Positions 49,162 through 58,114 of a stretch of DNA of 64,000 nt are shown here, piece after piece. This DNA comes from DAOTXL01 sp034435455. GTDB taxonomy: Bacteria; Chloroflexota; Anaerolineae; JAAYZQ01. The stretch spans positions 62,001 to 126,000 of the forward strand of contig DAOTXL010000123.1 in NCBI GenBank assembly GCA_034435455.1. Direction: 5' to 3'. Numbering within the stretch: the first letter of the stretch is position 1; each line of letters starts with the position of its first letter. The translations under genes were made by a program, and so were the position numbers. The notes below the pieces were generated by a model that was not told where the DNA came from, did not search any database, and saw only the letters and a list, made by a program, of their open reading frames with translations.

Positions 49162-50187
49162 CTATGCCATCCGACCGTAGGAGAAGACGAGGCGAATGCC
49201 CAATTCCTGCAGTCGCTCCTGCACTTCCGGGCGGGCCCGATAGCAGAAGCACACCGGGAACAGCTCGCCGGCCAGGTGGTGTCGCGCGCGCTCCACCTGC
49301 CGGGCGAAGCGCTCTACCTGTTTCAGGGTCAAATTGTGTTTGGCCTCGCCGACAATCCAGATGGTCCGTTCAGGTTGAGCCGGGTCGCTGGCCTGGCCAA
49401 AGAGGTTCACCTCTTCCGGCCGCCCATCCCATGTCTGCCACGTCCGTTGCAGCGGGCCGACCCGCCAGCCGAACTCGCGTTGCAGCACATCGTGGAGGAC
49501 GATGTAGGCGATGTCTTCGATGTCACCGCCGACGGTTTCGCTCAGGCCCCCTACCTGTCTGGCAAGCCGATCAACAGCCCGTTGTGTCCGGCTCTGGGCT
49601 TCGGCCAGGCGTTCGACGGCCGCCTCCAGGCGGTCCACCCGTTCCTCGGTCCGGCGTTGGGCCTCGGCCAGACGCTCGACGGCCGCTTCCAGGCGGTCCA
49701 TCCGTTCCTCGGCGCGCTGCTGGGCCTCGGCCAGACGTTCGATGGCGGCCTCCAGGCGGTCCACCCGTTCCTCGGTCCGGCGTTGGGCCTCGGCCAGGCG
49801 CTCGACGGCGGCTTCCAGGCGCTCAACGGCCGCCTCCAGGCGGTCCACCCGTTCCTCGGTCCGGCGTTGGGCCTCGACCAGGCGCTCGACGGCGGCCTCC
49901 AGGCGGTCCACCCGTTCCTCGGTCCGGCGTTGGGCCTCGGCCAGGCGCTCGACGGCCGCCTCCAGGCGGTCCATCCGTTCCTCGGTGCGTTGCTGGGCCT
50001 CGGCCAGGCGCTCGATGGCGGCCTCCAGGCGGTCCACATCCCTTTTCGTGGCAACTCCGGCCATATGCGCCTGGGTGACGGTGCGGCTCATCACCCGGGC
50101 CAGTGTCTCCGCCGTCGGCAGGTCAAAGACCAGGCTCAGTTCCTCCACCAGCGAGGTCGGGTCAACGAGTAAGAATTCCTGGATCAT
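49162..50187 (-). CDS. Coiled-coil protein with C-terminal PD-(D/E)XK-like domain (DUF3782-like)
   Basis: Residues ~48-205 of 341 are a long coiled coil of about seven 21-residue units (RLEAAVERLAEAQRRTEERV). The C-terminal ~130 residues have a PD-(D/E)XK-like core: EEVNLFGQAS, then TIWIVGEAKHNL with the E-x-K pair. Such proteins are common in Chloroflexi and cyanobacteria and often have no known DNA target. The gene lies 11 bases before the PD40 gene; a functional tie is unclear. Confidence 0.75.
   Translation of the reverse strand: MIQEFLLVDPTSLVEELSLVFDLPTAETLARVMSRTVTQAHMAGVATKRDVDRLEAAIERLAEAQQRTEERMDRLEAAVERLAEAQRRTEERVDRLEAAVERLVEAQRRTEERVDRLEAAVERLEAAVERLAEAQRRTEERVDRLEAAIERLAEAQQRAEERMDRLEAAVERLAEAQRRTEERVDRLEAAVERLAEAQSRTQRAVDRLARQVGGLSETVGGDIEDIAYIVLHDVLQREFGWRVGPLQRTWQTWDGRPEEVNLFGQASDPAQPERTIWIVGEAKHNLTLKQVERFARQVERARHHLAGELFPVCFCYRARPEVQERLQELGIRLVFSYGRMA
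49597..50038 (-). repeat. 63-bp tandem repeat array encoding the coiled coil
   Basis: About seven units of 63 bases (nine heptads of codons per three helical turns) with very high identity. One unit is shortened or fused (ERLEAAVERLEAAVERL), showing recombination between units. Confidence 0.9.
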
Positions 50188-50260
50188 TTTTCTCTTCAGT
50201 CCCTAAATATCATTATAGCACAGACCGTCCTGTCTGGCAATCCGGTCAGCGACCGATGAG

Positions 50261-50920
50261 TCATTCCCCGCTCGGCGGCAGGAGGCCCTGCTCCAGGGCC
50301 TCCTGGGCCAGGCGCAGGCCCAATTCGATGGCCTGGGACCGCTCTGAGAGGGGGACCTCCTGCAGGCTGATGGCCTGGCGCAGTTGGGAGGAGATCAGGT
50401 GCTCCAGCATCAGGTGCAGGTCCTCTACCTGCTCCATGCAGTGGTTGGGCACCAGGATGCAGACATCCACCAACTCTTTCAGTCGCCCTCCATCGAACCC
50501 GGTCAGGCCGATGGTGATGGCGCCCACCTGGTGGGCAAACAGGATGGCGTTCAGGATGTTGGGAGAATTGCCGCTGCCGGAGATGCCGATCACCACGTCG
50601 CCGGGTTGTACCAGGCTGGCCAGTTGCTCGACAAACACCCGGTCGTAGCCAAAGTCGTTGGCCAGGGCAGAAAAGAGGGGCATGTTATCGGTCAGGGCGA
50701 TGACCCGAAAGCGGGGGCGGCCCGGCATGAGTGTACCCTTGCCCAGGTCGCAGGCAAAGTGCGAGGCGGTGGCTGCGCTCCCGCCGTTGCCCATGATGAA
50801 CACCTGGCGGTTGTTCAGACGGGCCTGGTGGAGGATGGCGATGGTGGTCTGAATGGCCGACCAGGGCAGTTGGTCCAGCGTCTGTTTGATCTCCTGGATG
50901 TAGCGATAGATGCCGTCCAT
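50261..50920 (-). CDS. gmhA: SIS-domain sugar isomerase, GmhA-like (sedoheptulose 7-phosphate isomerase)
   Basis: The 219-residue SIS protein has FIMGNGGSAATASHFACDLGKG and GDVVIGISGSGNSPNILNAI, typical for GmhA and its relatives DiaA and LpcA. A heptose kinase gene sits 80 bases upstream, which supports ADP/GDP-heptose synthesis for a surface glycan. Catalytic Glu and His seem present (VEDLHLMLEH). Confidence 0.85.
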   Translation of the reverse strand: MDGIYRYIQEIKQTLDQLPWSAIQTTIAILHQARLNNRQVFIMGNGGSAATASHFACDLGKGTLMPGRPRFRVIALTDNMPLFSALANDFGYDRVFVEQLASLVQPGDVVIGISGSGNSPNILNAILFAHQVGAITIGLTGFDGGRLKELVDVCILVPNHCMEQVEDLHLMLEHLISSQLRQAISLQEVPLSERSQAIELGLRLAQEALEQGLLPPSGE

Positions 50921-50999
50921 CTGTCTTCTCCCTCCTCGTAGTTGTTTAGAGCCAGCCTGAGAACCACCAAGGCGCAGGAGGGTGGTTCATTGGGCCCTG

Positions 51000-51977
51000 T
51001 TATCGGCGATAGTGAAAGATGACGCGGGTGCCCTCTGGGTCCAGGTGAAAGGGCAGCTCCTGCAACGGCCGCAGCGCATCGCGCACGCGGTCCTGCTTTT
51101 CGCGGGGGCAATAGAGCAGCAGGAAGCCGCCGCCGCCAGCGCCAGTGATCTTGCCGCCCAGGGCGCCGGCCTTGCGGGCGGTGGCATAGAGTTCATCAAT
51201 GGTGCCGTTGGAGATCTTGCTGGCCATCTGTTTCTTCAACTCCCAACCCTGGTGCAGCAGGCGGCCAAACAGGTCGAAATCGCCCTTTTCCAGCAGGGCG
51301 CGGCCCTGACCGGCCATCTCTTTCAGGCTGCGCAGCACTTCCAGCCGGTCGGCAATGTGGGCCTTTTGTTCGGTCAGCACCTCCTCACTGTGTCGGGTTT
51401 TGTTGGTGTAAAAGAGCATCAACTGCTGGTTGAACCGCCGTTGCTCGCTGTCGGACAGGTTGATCCGTTCGACAATCACCGACTCGTCGGCCAGGAAGCG
51501 GATGAAGCGCAGGCCACCGTAAGCCGCGATATACTGATCCTGCTTGCCGATGGGCCGGCCCAGGCGCTCGATCTCGATCTGGCACGCCTGGCGGGCCAGC
51601 GTCTCCAGGTCCCTTGGCTCCCCCAGAAAGGTGTACAGGGCGTTGAGCAACCCGACCGTCACCGTGCTGGAGGAGCCCAGGCCGGAACCGGCGGAAGGGA
51701 TGTCGCCCATGGTACTGATTTCGATCTGTTGTTCCACGCCGGTCAGGCGCAGCGCCTCGCGCACCAGATCATGTTGGATCTGGTCCACGCGCTCCACCAG
51801 TTCGGTGCGGGTGTAGCCCACCCGGATTTTGGTGTCGAAGCGGCGCTTGACGATCACAAAGATGCCTTTGTCAATGGCGCTGCTCAGCACACAGCCCTCT
51901 TCCCGGGTGTAAAAGTCCCGAAAGTCGGTGCCACCGCCGAAAAAACTGATGCGCAGGGGGGTTTGCACAATGATCAT
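51000..51977 (-). CDS. hddA: GHMP kinase, D-glycero-D-manno-heptose 7-phosphate kinase-like
   Basis: The 325-residue GHMP kinase starts MIIVQTPLRISFFGGGTDF and has the ATP loop PSAGSGLGSSSTVTVGLLNA and the C-terminal GGKITGAGGGGFLLLY. GGGTDF plus the GmhA neighbour points to the HddA branch, which phosphorylates heptose 7-phosphate at C1. The intergenic 80 bases carry one end of the MITE-like family (AGAGCCAGCCTGAGAACCAC near 50948). Confidence 0.88.
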   Translation of the reverse strand: MIIVQTPLRISFFGGGTDFRDFYTREEGCVLSSAIDKGIFVIVKRRFDTKIRVGYTRTELVERVDQIQHDLVREALRLTGVEQQIEISTMGDIPSAGSGLGSSSTVTVGLLNALYTFLGEPRDLETLARQACQIEIERLGRPIGKQDQYIAAYGGLRFIRFLADESVIVERINLSDSEQRRFNQQLMLFYTNKTRHSEEVLTEQKAHIADRLEVLRSLKEMAGQGRALLEKGDFDLFGRLLHQGWELKKQMASKISNGTIDELYATARKAGALGGKITGAGGGGFLLLYCPREKQDRVRDALRPLQELPFHLDPEGTRVIFHYRR

Positions 51978-52002
51978 GGTCCATCCATCTCCTTGACGGG
52001 GG

Positions 52003-53463
52003 TCAATAGGCTCCTTTTCCCCGCAATACGACCGGAATGGTCCGCAGCAAAAGATGCAGATCGAGCCAGATGGTCCAGTTGCGAATGTAATACATGTCCA
52101 GACGCACCCGCTCTTCGTACGGGACGTCGGCCCGGCCGCTGACCTGCCACAGGCCGGTGATCCCCGGCCTGACGGTCAACAGGTTCAGCCCCCATTTTCC
52201 ATACTCGGCCTTTTCAGCCGGGGAGATCATGCGTGGTCCAACCAGACTCATCTCGCCGCGCAACACATTGAAGAGCTGTGGCAATTCATCCAGGCTGTAT
52301 TTCCGCAGAAAACGACCAACGCGGGTGACGCGGGGATCGTCCTTGAGTTTATGGTTCTTTTCCAATTGGGCCTTCAACGCCGGATGCCTGGCCAGGATCT
52401 CGTCGCCGTTGACAAACATGGTGCGGAATTTGAAGGCATCGAACTCGCGGCCACCTACCCCTACCACCCGCCGCCGATAGAGGACCGGCCCCGGCGAATC
52501 CACCTTGATGATCAGAGCAATGAGCGCCAGGAAAGGGGAGAGGAAGAGCAAACCCGGCAGTGTCAGGCCCCAGTCCAGAGCGCGCTTGAGCAGGGCGTCC
52601 AGGCCGGTGATGCGGACTTTGTTGAGGCTGACCAATGGAACGTAGCCTATCTCTTTGACCTGCAGGCCGGTGGTCATGATCTCGAACAGGCCGGACGAAA
52701 GGCGCAGTTGCACCTGGGGATGGGTGCCGACGCTGCGGAAGAGGGCCAGGAGTTGCTCCCGACTGAGAGCCGTCGAGGCTACAATGACCTCTTCGACCTC
52801 CTCCCGATCCACCAACCGCTCCAGTTCATCCAGGCCGCCCAGGATGCGGTAGGGGTTCAGGACACGGCTGCCGATCGGTTTTTCCTCATCAATGAACCCC
52901 TGGAGGTAGAGCCCCGAGGTGGACCATCTCTGGAGTTGTTCGGCCAGAGCGCAGCCCTCTTCGTTGGCCCCGACGATGACGGCCGGCGAAAGGAGGTGGC
53001 CCCGCCGGCGCAGGGCATAGACCAGGCGGCGCAGGCCAAAGCGGGTGCCGCCTACCAGGAACAGGGCAAAGAAGCAGAATAGAGCCAGCCAGCCCCGCGA
53101 GATAGTCAGCTCGTCGCGTTGGAAAAAGCCAAGCAACACCAAAGCCATCGTTCCCAGCAGAACGCCGTTAAAGACCTGACCATATTCGTACAATCCCCCA
53201 AAGAGGTAATGGGGGTTGTAGAGCTGGAGCAGGGCAAAGATGCACAGCCAGATCGGGATGGCTCCGGCGACCAGCCAGCGATAGGTAGAGGGGGTCAGGG
53301 GGCCCTGATAGAGCAGGACCTGGAAGCGCAACAGGAAGGCCAGGGCAAAGGCCAGGCCCAGCGCCAGGGCGTCGCCAGACAGCAGCAGGATGACCAGCAG
53401 CCGGTGGCGTGCCCTGCGGGACAGGGGAAACAGTCTGTGACACGGGGGATCGGCTTTCTTCAT
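52003..53463 (-). CDS. Undecaprenyl-phosphate sugar phosphotransferase (WbaP/WcaJ type)
   Basis: From ATG 53463 the 486-residue polyprenyl-phosphate transferase has four N-terminal helices, a CoA-like Rossmann region (SPAVIVGANEEGCALAEQL) and the C-terminal catalytic bacterial sugar transferase domain (DAFKFRTMFVNGDEIL, FLRKYSLDELPQLFNVLRG, EMSLVGPRM, TGLWQVSGRADVPYEERVRL). It starts repeat-unit assembly on lipid carrier. The sugar cannot be told. Confidence 0.9.
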   Translation of the reverse strand: MKKADPPCHRLFPLSRRARHRLLVILLLSGDALALGLAFALAFLLRFQVLLYQGPLTPSTYRWLVAGAIPIWLCIFALLQLYNPHYLFGGLYEYGQVFNGVLLGTMALVLLGFFQRDELTISRGWLALFCFFALFLVGGTRFGLRRLVYALRRRGHLLSPAVIVGANEEGCALAEQLQRWSTSGLYLQGFIDEEKPIGSRVLNPYRILGGLDELERLVDREEVEEVIVASTALSREQLLALFRSVGTHPQVQLRLSSGLFEIMTTGLQVKEIGYVPLVSLNKVRITGLDALLKRALDWGLTLPGLLFLSPFLALIALIIKVDSPGPVLYRRRVVGVGGREFDAFKFRTMFVNGDEILARHPALKAQLEKNHKLKDDPRVTRVGRFLRKYSLDELPQLFNVLRGEMSLVGPRMISPAEKAEYGKWGLNLLTVRPGITGLWQVSGRADVPYEERVRLDMYYIRNWTIWLDLHLLLRTIPVVLRGKGAY

Positions 53464-53712
53464 CGCTCTTTTCCGGGGCTCGACAGTTTTCCGCCGGTCG
53501 GGATGCGGCTCCATACAGCGCCGGCCCGCCGCGCCGGGGTCCCGGCATGGAGCCACATCACCCGACAATCGCACAAGGTTCGGGGCCAATCGCCACCGGC
53601 AGGCACCCGCCGTTTACCGGAACTTTTTCAGGCGGGCCATATCGTGTGGCCATGACCGGCCCTAACCTCTATTCCCTGTGGTGTTCAGAGTCCAGGTGTA
53701 TGGGGCGTGGTT

Positions 53713-53892
53713 TTATCTTGCGCCGACCAGTTGGCGCAGTCCCAGCGCCGCCAGCCAGAGGACGCGCAGGGGATGCGCCGCCGTGTAGAGCGCCACCAGC
53801 GTCGGGCGTTCCACAGAGTAGCAGGCCGCGATCCATTCCCGGCCCGGGAAGAACATTGCCAGCAGTCTCGGTGCCAAAGGCGGTTTCTGCAT
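53713..53892 (-). CDS. Small hypothetical protein
   Basis: A 59-residue frame (ATG 53892) directly behind the nucleotidyltransferase gene: MQKPPLAPRLLAMFFPGREW then PTLVALYTAAHPLRVLWLAALGLRQL, with an amphipathic or membrane helix at the end. It may be a real small gene or the shifted tail of the upstream family. The 249 bases to the next gene hold nothing I recognise. Confidence 0.4.
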   Translation of the reverse strand: MQKPPLAPRLLAMFFPGREWIAACYSVERPTLVALYTAAHPLRVLWLAALGLRQLVGAR

Positions 53893-53897
53893 AAAGG

Positions 53898-55034
53898 TTA
53901 TCTGTGAGAGGCCAGGCCGCGCAGTCCCAGGAACCAGCGATAAGGATAGAACAACGGCACGAGCAAGCGATGGCGGATGTGGTAGCGTTGCTGCATGTAG
54001 GTGGGCGTCGGGAAAAGGTTGATCCAGGCCAGGCGCAGGCGGTGCGGCCAGCCGGGCGTGTCGGCCAGGTCGTCCAGCAGGCGTCGGCCAGCCGGGCGTG
54101 GGCCGGAGGAGAGGCGGGCCTGGATGCGCTCCTCGGCGCGGGATGGGCGAAGCGCGGCCAGGCGCTCCAGCGCGGTGGGAGGAATGGGGGCTTGCCAGTC
54201 GCACACGATGCGTGGCAATACCTTTTGCAGCGGCATCAGCAGGTCGCAGGCGCGGGCCTGTTCCAGGAGCGTGGGCCAGTCGATCTCCTCCTGATAGCGC
54301 CCGATCACCTCGGCGATATCGTGCAGCCAGAGCAGGCGCGCTTCGACGCTGTGGTGCAGGAGCAGGTGCCCGCAGAGGTGCAAAGTCTGGGCTTCGGGGC
54401 CCAATACCTGAGCCACGGTGTCCCCGATGCGCACCGGGCGGGCTGTCTGCCAGAACCACTCGATGAGCAGGTGGCTCTGGTAGTGGGGCGAATCGAAAAG
54501 GCCCCAGTGCAATTCGAGCGGGGCGGGGGCACCCTCCCGGCCCAACATGATCTCGTTCTCATAGGTGCGGATGGAACCGGGGGCCGGCTCGTGCTGCTGT
54601 GGCCGATAGCCCAGGCCGGCCAGGGCCGCGAGCGCGGCATCGGCGTCGGCGGGGCGCACGAGCAGGTCCAGATCGCCCAGGGGGCGCAGGGCGGGGTTCT
54701 CGTAGACGGCCAGGGCCAGGGCGGCGCCCTTGAGCAGGAGCACAGGGATGAGTGCGGTCTCCAGCCGCCGCAGCGCGGCCTCCAACTCGTGCAGGATGCG
54801 GGCGTTGCGGGCGGCGTTGGCGTAGTAGGCCTGGCGCAGGGGCTCTTCGGCGGCCGGTGGCAGGACCCCCAGCCCGCGCAGCCGGCCGTAGAGCAGCGGG
54901 CCGAGGCCCTGAGCCAGGGCCAGTCGGGCCACGGCGGAGGCTTCGGGTTCGGCCAGGGGTGCGGAGGCCGGCCGGGAGGAGGCCCAGGGGAAGGCAAGTA
55001 ATCTCAGCAGCAGCTCTTCGGTGTGGTCAGGCAT
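53898..55034 (-). CDS. Nucleotidyltransferase-fold protein (NTP_transf_5 type)
   Basis: The 378-residue protein has PVLLLKGAALALAVYENPAL and RPLGDLDLLVRPADADAALA, the GDLDLLV motif of the putative nucleotidyltransferase family found in polysaccharide loci, and ELHWGLFDSP plus ARLLWLHDIAEVI in the C-terminal half. Family function is not established. Confidence 0.8.
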   Translation of the reverse strand: MPDHTEELLLRLLAFPWASSRPASAPLAEPEASAVARLALAQGLGPLLYGRLRGLGVLPPAAEEPLRQAYYANAARNARILHELEAALRRLETALIPVLLLKGAALALAVYENPALRPLGDLDLLVRPADADAALAALAGLGYRPQQHEPAPGSIRTYENEIMLGREGAPAPLELHWGLFDSPHYQSHLLIEWFWQTARPVRIGDTVAQVLGPEAQTLHLCGHLLLHHSVEARLLWLHDIAEVIGRYQEEIDWPTLLEQARACDLLMPLQKVLPRIVCDWQAPIPPTALERLAALRPSRAEERIQARLSSGPRPAGRRLLDDLADTPGWPHRLRLAWINLFPTPTYMQQRYHIRHRLLVPLFYPYRWFLGLRGLASHR

Positions 55035-55100
55035 GAAATTTGTGATTTCTCCGTGTTCTCCGCGTGCTCGGCGGTGAAAGGGATGTTTTTGAGCGTCTTC

Positions 55101-56498
55101 TCAGCTCTTTTCGCGTACAATCGCCTCCTCATAGGTCCCTTCCAACCGCCCAACGATCTCCCGCCAGTCGTGATGCTGCTCCACATAGCGCCGACCGGCC
55201 TGGCCGAGGGCCTGGCGCAGCGCCGCATCGTCCAGCAGCCGCAGCACGGCGGCGGCAAAGGCGTCGGGATCCTCTGCCACCAGCGCGTGCTCGCCGTTCA
55301 CCACGCCGAGCGCAGAGACCGCCTGCGGCGTGGCAACGACCGGCGTGCCACAGGCCATGGCCTCCAGCACCTTGTTCTGAATGCCTGCGCCGTAGAGGAT
55401 CGGCGCCACGGCAACGGCCGCACGCCACAAATAAGGGCGGACATCGGGTATCCTGCCGGTGACTGTGATCCGCGGCTCACCCGTGGCCAACTTTTGGACC
55501 TCACGCGGCGGGTCTTTGCCGACGATCCACGCCCTGGCCCGGGGGCGCTGCGCCCAAACGTGGGGCATGATTTCCTCGACCAGATACAACGCCGCCGTGA
55601 CGTTGGCATGATAACTCATCTTGCCGGTAAAGACCAGCGTGTCCGGCTGGCGCGGCCCGGCGGAGGGGGTGAAATAGTCCAGGGCGACGCCATTGGGCAG
55701 AACGGATATCGGGTATTGGGTATTGGGTATTGGGTATTGGGTATTGGGTATTGGGTAAAGCTGGAAACTGGAAGCTGATTTGCTGCTTCGCTGCTTCGCT
55801 GATTTGCTGCTTCGCTGCTTCGCTGCTTCGCCGCTTCGCCGCTTCACTGCTTCGCCGCCTCGCTGCTTCGCTGCTTCGCCGCCTCGCTGCTTCGCTGCTT
55901 CGCTGATCCGTGCCAATCCTTCCAACGCGGCTTTGTCCACCTCGGAGGTGACCAATACCCGGTCGAATTGCCCCACGAGCCAGCCCTCGTAGCGGCGGGT
56001 GCGGCCCAGTTCCAGGCGGGTGGCCCAGCGGCCGAAAAAGCTGCCACTGCGCGCCGCTGCCTGTTCGAACAGGTAACTGATGCAGTCCACCGAGTCCCAC
56101 ACGATTGGAGATTGGAGATTGGAGATTGGAGATTGGAGATAGAGGCCGTAGCAGGCGCCGCGCAGGTGTTCGACGTGGATGATGTCGTATGGCGTGTTGC
56201 GTGTTGCGTGTTCCAGAAGACGGGCCAGGGCGGGTTGCCAGCAGTAGACGGCCTGCAGGGGCGTGCGGGTGGGCAGGGCGCGCAGGCAGTTCCACAGCGC
56301 ACGCCCGCGCGGCAGATGGGCAGCGAGGATGTGAATCCCCTCCTCTTCCAACCGCCCCAGGGCAGCGCGCTCCTCTTCGTCCTGCCACAGGGTCGCCAGC
56401 GTCACCTGATGGCCGCGCGCCGCCAGCCCGCGGATCAGGTTGTATGGGCGGGTGCGGATGGGGGTGGGGGTGTAGGGGACAATGAACAGGATGTGCAT
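55101..56498 (-). CDS. Group 1 (GT4-like) glycosyltransferase with in-frame minisatellite insertions
   Basis: The 465-residue protein has a GT-B fold: MHILFIVPYTPTPIRTRPYN, GLAARGHQVTLATLWQDEEE, IIHVEHLRGACYGLYL, ISVLPNGVALDYF, DTLVFTGKMSYHANVTAALY, AVAPILYGAGIQNKVLEAMA with the Glu of the E-x7-E motif. Three low-complexity blocks interrupt it: LQSPISNLQSPI (from GGAGATT heptamers), AAKQRGGE (octamer), and PNTQYPI (GGTATTG heptamer). They lie in loops, so the enzyme may still be active. A conserved C-terminal domain suggests function. Confidence 0.85.
   Translation of the reverse strand: MHILFIVPYTPTPIRTRPYNLIRGLAARGHQVTLATLWQDEEERAALGRLEEEGIHILAAHLPRGRALWNCLRALPTRTPLQAVYCWQPALARLLEHATRNTPYDIIHVEHLRGACYGLYLQSPISNLQSPIVWDSVDCISYLFEQAAARSGSFFGRWATRLELGRTRRYEGWLVGQFDRVLVTSEVDKAALEGLARISEAAKQRGGEAAKQRGGEAVKRRSGEAAKQRSSKSAKQRSSKSASSFQLYPIPNTQYPIPNTQYPISVLPNGVALDYFTPSAGPRQPDTLVFTGKMSYHANVTAALYLVEEIMPHVWAQRPRARAWIVGKDPPREVQKLATGEPRITVTGRIPDVRPYLWRAAVAVAPILYGAGIQNKVLEAMACGTPVVATPQAVSALGVVNGEHALVAEDPDAFAAAVLRLLDDAALRQALGQAGRRYVEQHHDWREIVGRLEGTYEEAIVREKS
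55711..55757 (-). repeat. Heptamer minisatellite inside the glycosyltransferase gene
   Basis: About 6.5 tandem copies of GGTATTG read as PNTQYPI because three heptamers make seven codons. Next to it (55784-55910) an 8-base unit GCTGCTTC repeats with variants and reads as EAAKQRGG and KSAKQRSS. Confidence 0.9.
56105..56139 (-). repeat. GGAGATT heptamer array inside the glycosyltransferase gene
   Basis: Five tandem copies read as SNLQSPI repeats in the minus frame. Confidence 0.9.
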
Positions 56499-56510
56499 CT
56501 TATCGTGTCG

Positions 56511-56605
56511 GATACCACATGGCCGCGCGCCGCAGGCCGCCGATCAGGTTGTAGGGGAGGTGCGGACGGAGGTGGAGATGTAGGGGACGACGAAAAGGAT
56601 GCGCT
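56511..56605 (-). pseudogene. Glycosyltransferase N-terminal remnant
   Basis: A degenerate copy of the start of the 55101-56498 gene: the minus strand reads RILFVVPYISTSVRTSP, then loses frame around GGLRRAAM. It lies between the glycosyltransferase and the HepT-like toxin. Confidence 0.75.
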
Positions 56606-57120
56606 TAGAGAATCGGGGGCATTGCCAGCTCAGTGGCCAGCGCCTCGAGCCAGGCCATAAAGCGCTGGATGTCGGCCTCGACTTGTCTCCAGACCTGGGG
56701 ATAACGGCCCACCAGGTATTCGATGCGTTCACGGTCGAGCTCAAAGCCATAGATGTTTCGCACCACATGGCGAAAGGCCAGGTACTCGCGCAGGCTCTCA
56801 ACGGTGGCAGGGCTGAGCAGGGCTGGCCGGCTCTGCCAGGCGATTCCCATCCGTTCCAGCAACCGACGATGCCAATCGAACCCGGCGGGCGGCGCACCGT
56901 TCAATTCAGATGCTACCGTCTGAAAGATGCGTTCGCAACCGGTATAAAAGTTATGGAGCTTGAATGCCAGGTTCTCATAAAACAGGGGGGCATGAGCAGG
57001 GTCCTGCTCGATCTCTGCGCGCACGGCGGCCACGTCGCCAGCCAGCGCCTGAAGGCGTCTCAATTCCGCAGCAAGGTCGGTGACCAGGCCGCGTATCTCG
57101 TCGGGTGACACCTCTCGCAT
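56605..57120 (-). CDS. HepT-like HEPN toxin
   Basis: The 171-residue protein is a DUF86/HepT type: helix SPDEIRGLVTDLAAELRRL, FKLHNFYTGCERIFQTVA, and the active-site helix LAFRHVVRNIYGFEL. The HEPN RNase motif R-x4-H-x-Y reads R-HVVR-N-I-Y, with His changed to Asn, so activity is doubtful. The start is one base after the MNT stop, and the partner is the 57122-57478 gene. The upstream frame to 57195 overlaps that gene. Confidence 0.8.
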   Translation of the reverse strand: MREVSPDEIRGLVTDLAAELRRLQALAGDVAAVRAEIEQDPAHAPLFYENLAFKLHNFYTGCERIFQTVASELNGAPPAGFDWHRRLLERMGIAWQSRPALLSPATVESLREYLAFRHVVRNIYGFELDRERIEYLVGRYPQVWRQVEADIQRFMAWLEALATELAMPPIL

Positions 57121-57121
57121 C

Positions 57122-57478
57122 TCAGATCTCCTCACCGGTTGCAAGCACCCGCTCTCTGAAATAAAGGTCCAGGTCTTCCAGTGGTTTGAGGTCAATGGAG
57201 AACTCGCTCAATTTGGCGGCCTGAGCCAGGGCTGCAAAGAAATCGGTGGCTCTCAGCCCAGCCACTGCCAGGTCAATATCCGAGTCGGGCTGGAAACGCC
57301 CACGCACCAGAGAGCCAAAGAGCACGACCTGCGTGACGCCGAAATCGCGGCGCAGCATCGCCGCGATGCGCAGCGCGGCGCGACGCGCCTGCCGGGCCAG
57401 GTGCAGGCTATGACGATGTTCCCAGGCCTGGCGTCTGCGCCAGTATGTCACGTAGGAAGACGAATCCCCTAAAGCCAT
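57122..57478 (-). CDS. MNT-type nucleotidyltransferase antitoxin
   Basis: The 118-residue protein has the minimal nucleotidyltransferase motif VVLFGSLVRGRFQPDSDIDL with both Asp of GS-x10-DxD. Such MntA antitoxins AMPylate a Tyr near the HEPN motif of the partner toxin. It overlaps or abuts the HepT gene, a common TA layout. Confidence 0.85.
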   Translation of the reverse strand: MALGDSSSYVTYWRRRQAWEHRHSLHLARQARRAALRIAAMLRRDFGVTQVVLFGSLVRGRFQPDSDIDLAVAGLRATDFFAALAQAAKLSEFSIDLKPLEDLDLYFRERVLATGEEI

Positions 57479-57532
57479 CGAAGCACCCGTTTCACTCGAT
57501 GCGACATATTGGCCCCTCGTTTTCAGGTATCC

Positions 57533-58114
57533 TCACCCTTTGTTCGGGCAGGTATACACATCAAAGACGGTTACTCGCTGCCAATCCTGGTCGAGCGTGG
57601 CCACGGCGGATACTCTCAGCCGTTCGGCTTCGGCCAGGATCAACGCATCCTGGGGCAACAGGTGGTAAGTGGTAATGAAGTAAGGGAGCCGCTCTTCCAA
57701 GGGCTCAGCACCGACAGAGGTTGTCAGGTCTTCCGGTTGCACCTGCGTCAGCGGAATGGTTGCCAGGATTTCCCCGAACTCTGTCAGATCAGGAAACCCC
57801 ACCTTCAGCAGTTCGGGCTGACGCTTATACATCGCCAGCCAATTAGCCGGCCGGACAGCAGGATCCATCGCCGCCCAGGTGCGACGCAGGCTGTTGGCCA
57901 GGATGATGTGATAGCACTCCTGGAGCACGGGCAGGAGGAGCCAGACCACCATCTGGTAGGCAGCGATTTGCTCGCGCAAGCGTCTGACGAACCCCTGAAC
58001 GGCAAGGGCATGCGGGTTATCGTCACCGGGACGGAGGGCCACGAGCAGGGAACTATCCAGCACCAATTGAGGTGGTAAGGGCACGGACGGATCAGTAAGG
58101 TCGTAGATGGCCAT
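57533..58114 (-). CDS. PIN-domain toxin (VapC-like)
   Basis: The 193-residue protein has the PIN start LVLDSSLLVALRPGDDN, a central helix with Glu (LQECYHIILANS), and late DALILAEAERLRVSAVATLD with acidic residues. It is longer than usual VapC. It starts inside the stop of the Phd-type antitoxin (TGATG), a coupled pair. Confidence 0.75.
   Translation of the reverse strand: MAIYDLTDPSVPLPPQLVLDSSLLVALRPGDDNPHALAVQGFVRRLREQIAAYQMVVWLLLPVLQECYHIILANSLRRTWAAMDPAVRPANWLAMYKRQPELLKVGFPDLTEFGEILATIPLTQVQPEDLTTSVGAEPLEERLPYFITTYHLLPQDALILAEAERLRVSAVATLDQDWQRVTVFDVYTCPNKG

Noticed and set aside
49597..50038. CRISPR or mobile repeat
   Set aside because: The 63-bp units are continuous coding heptads inside one reading frame.
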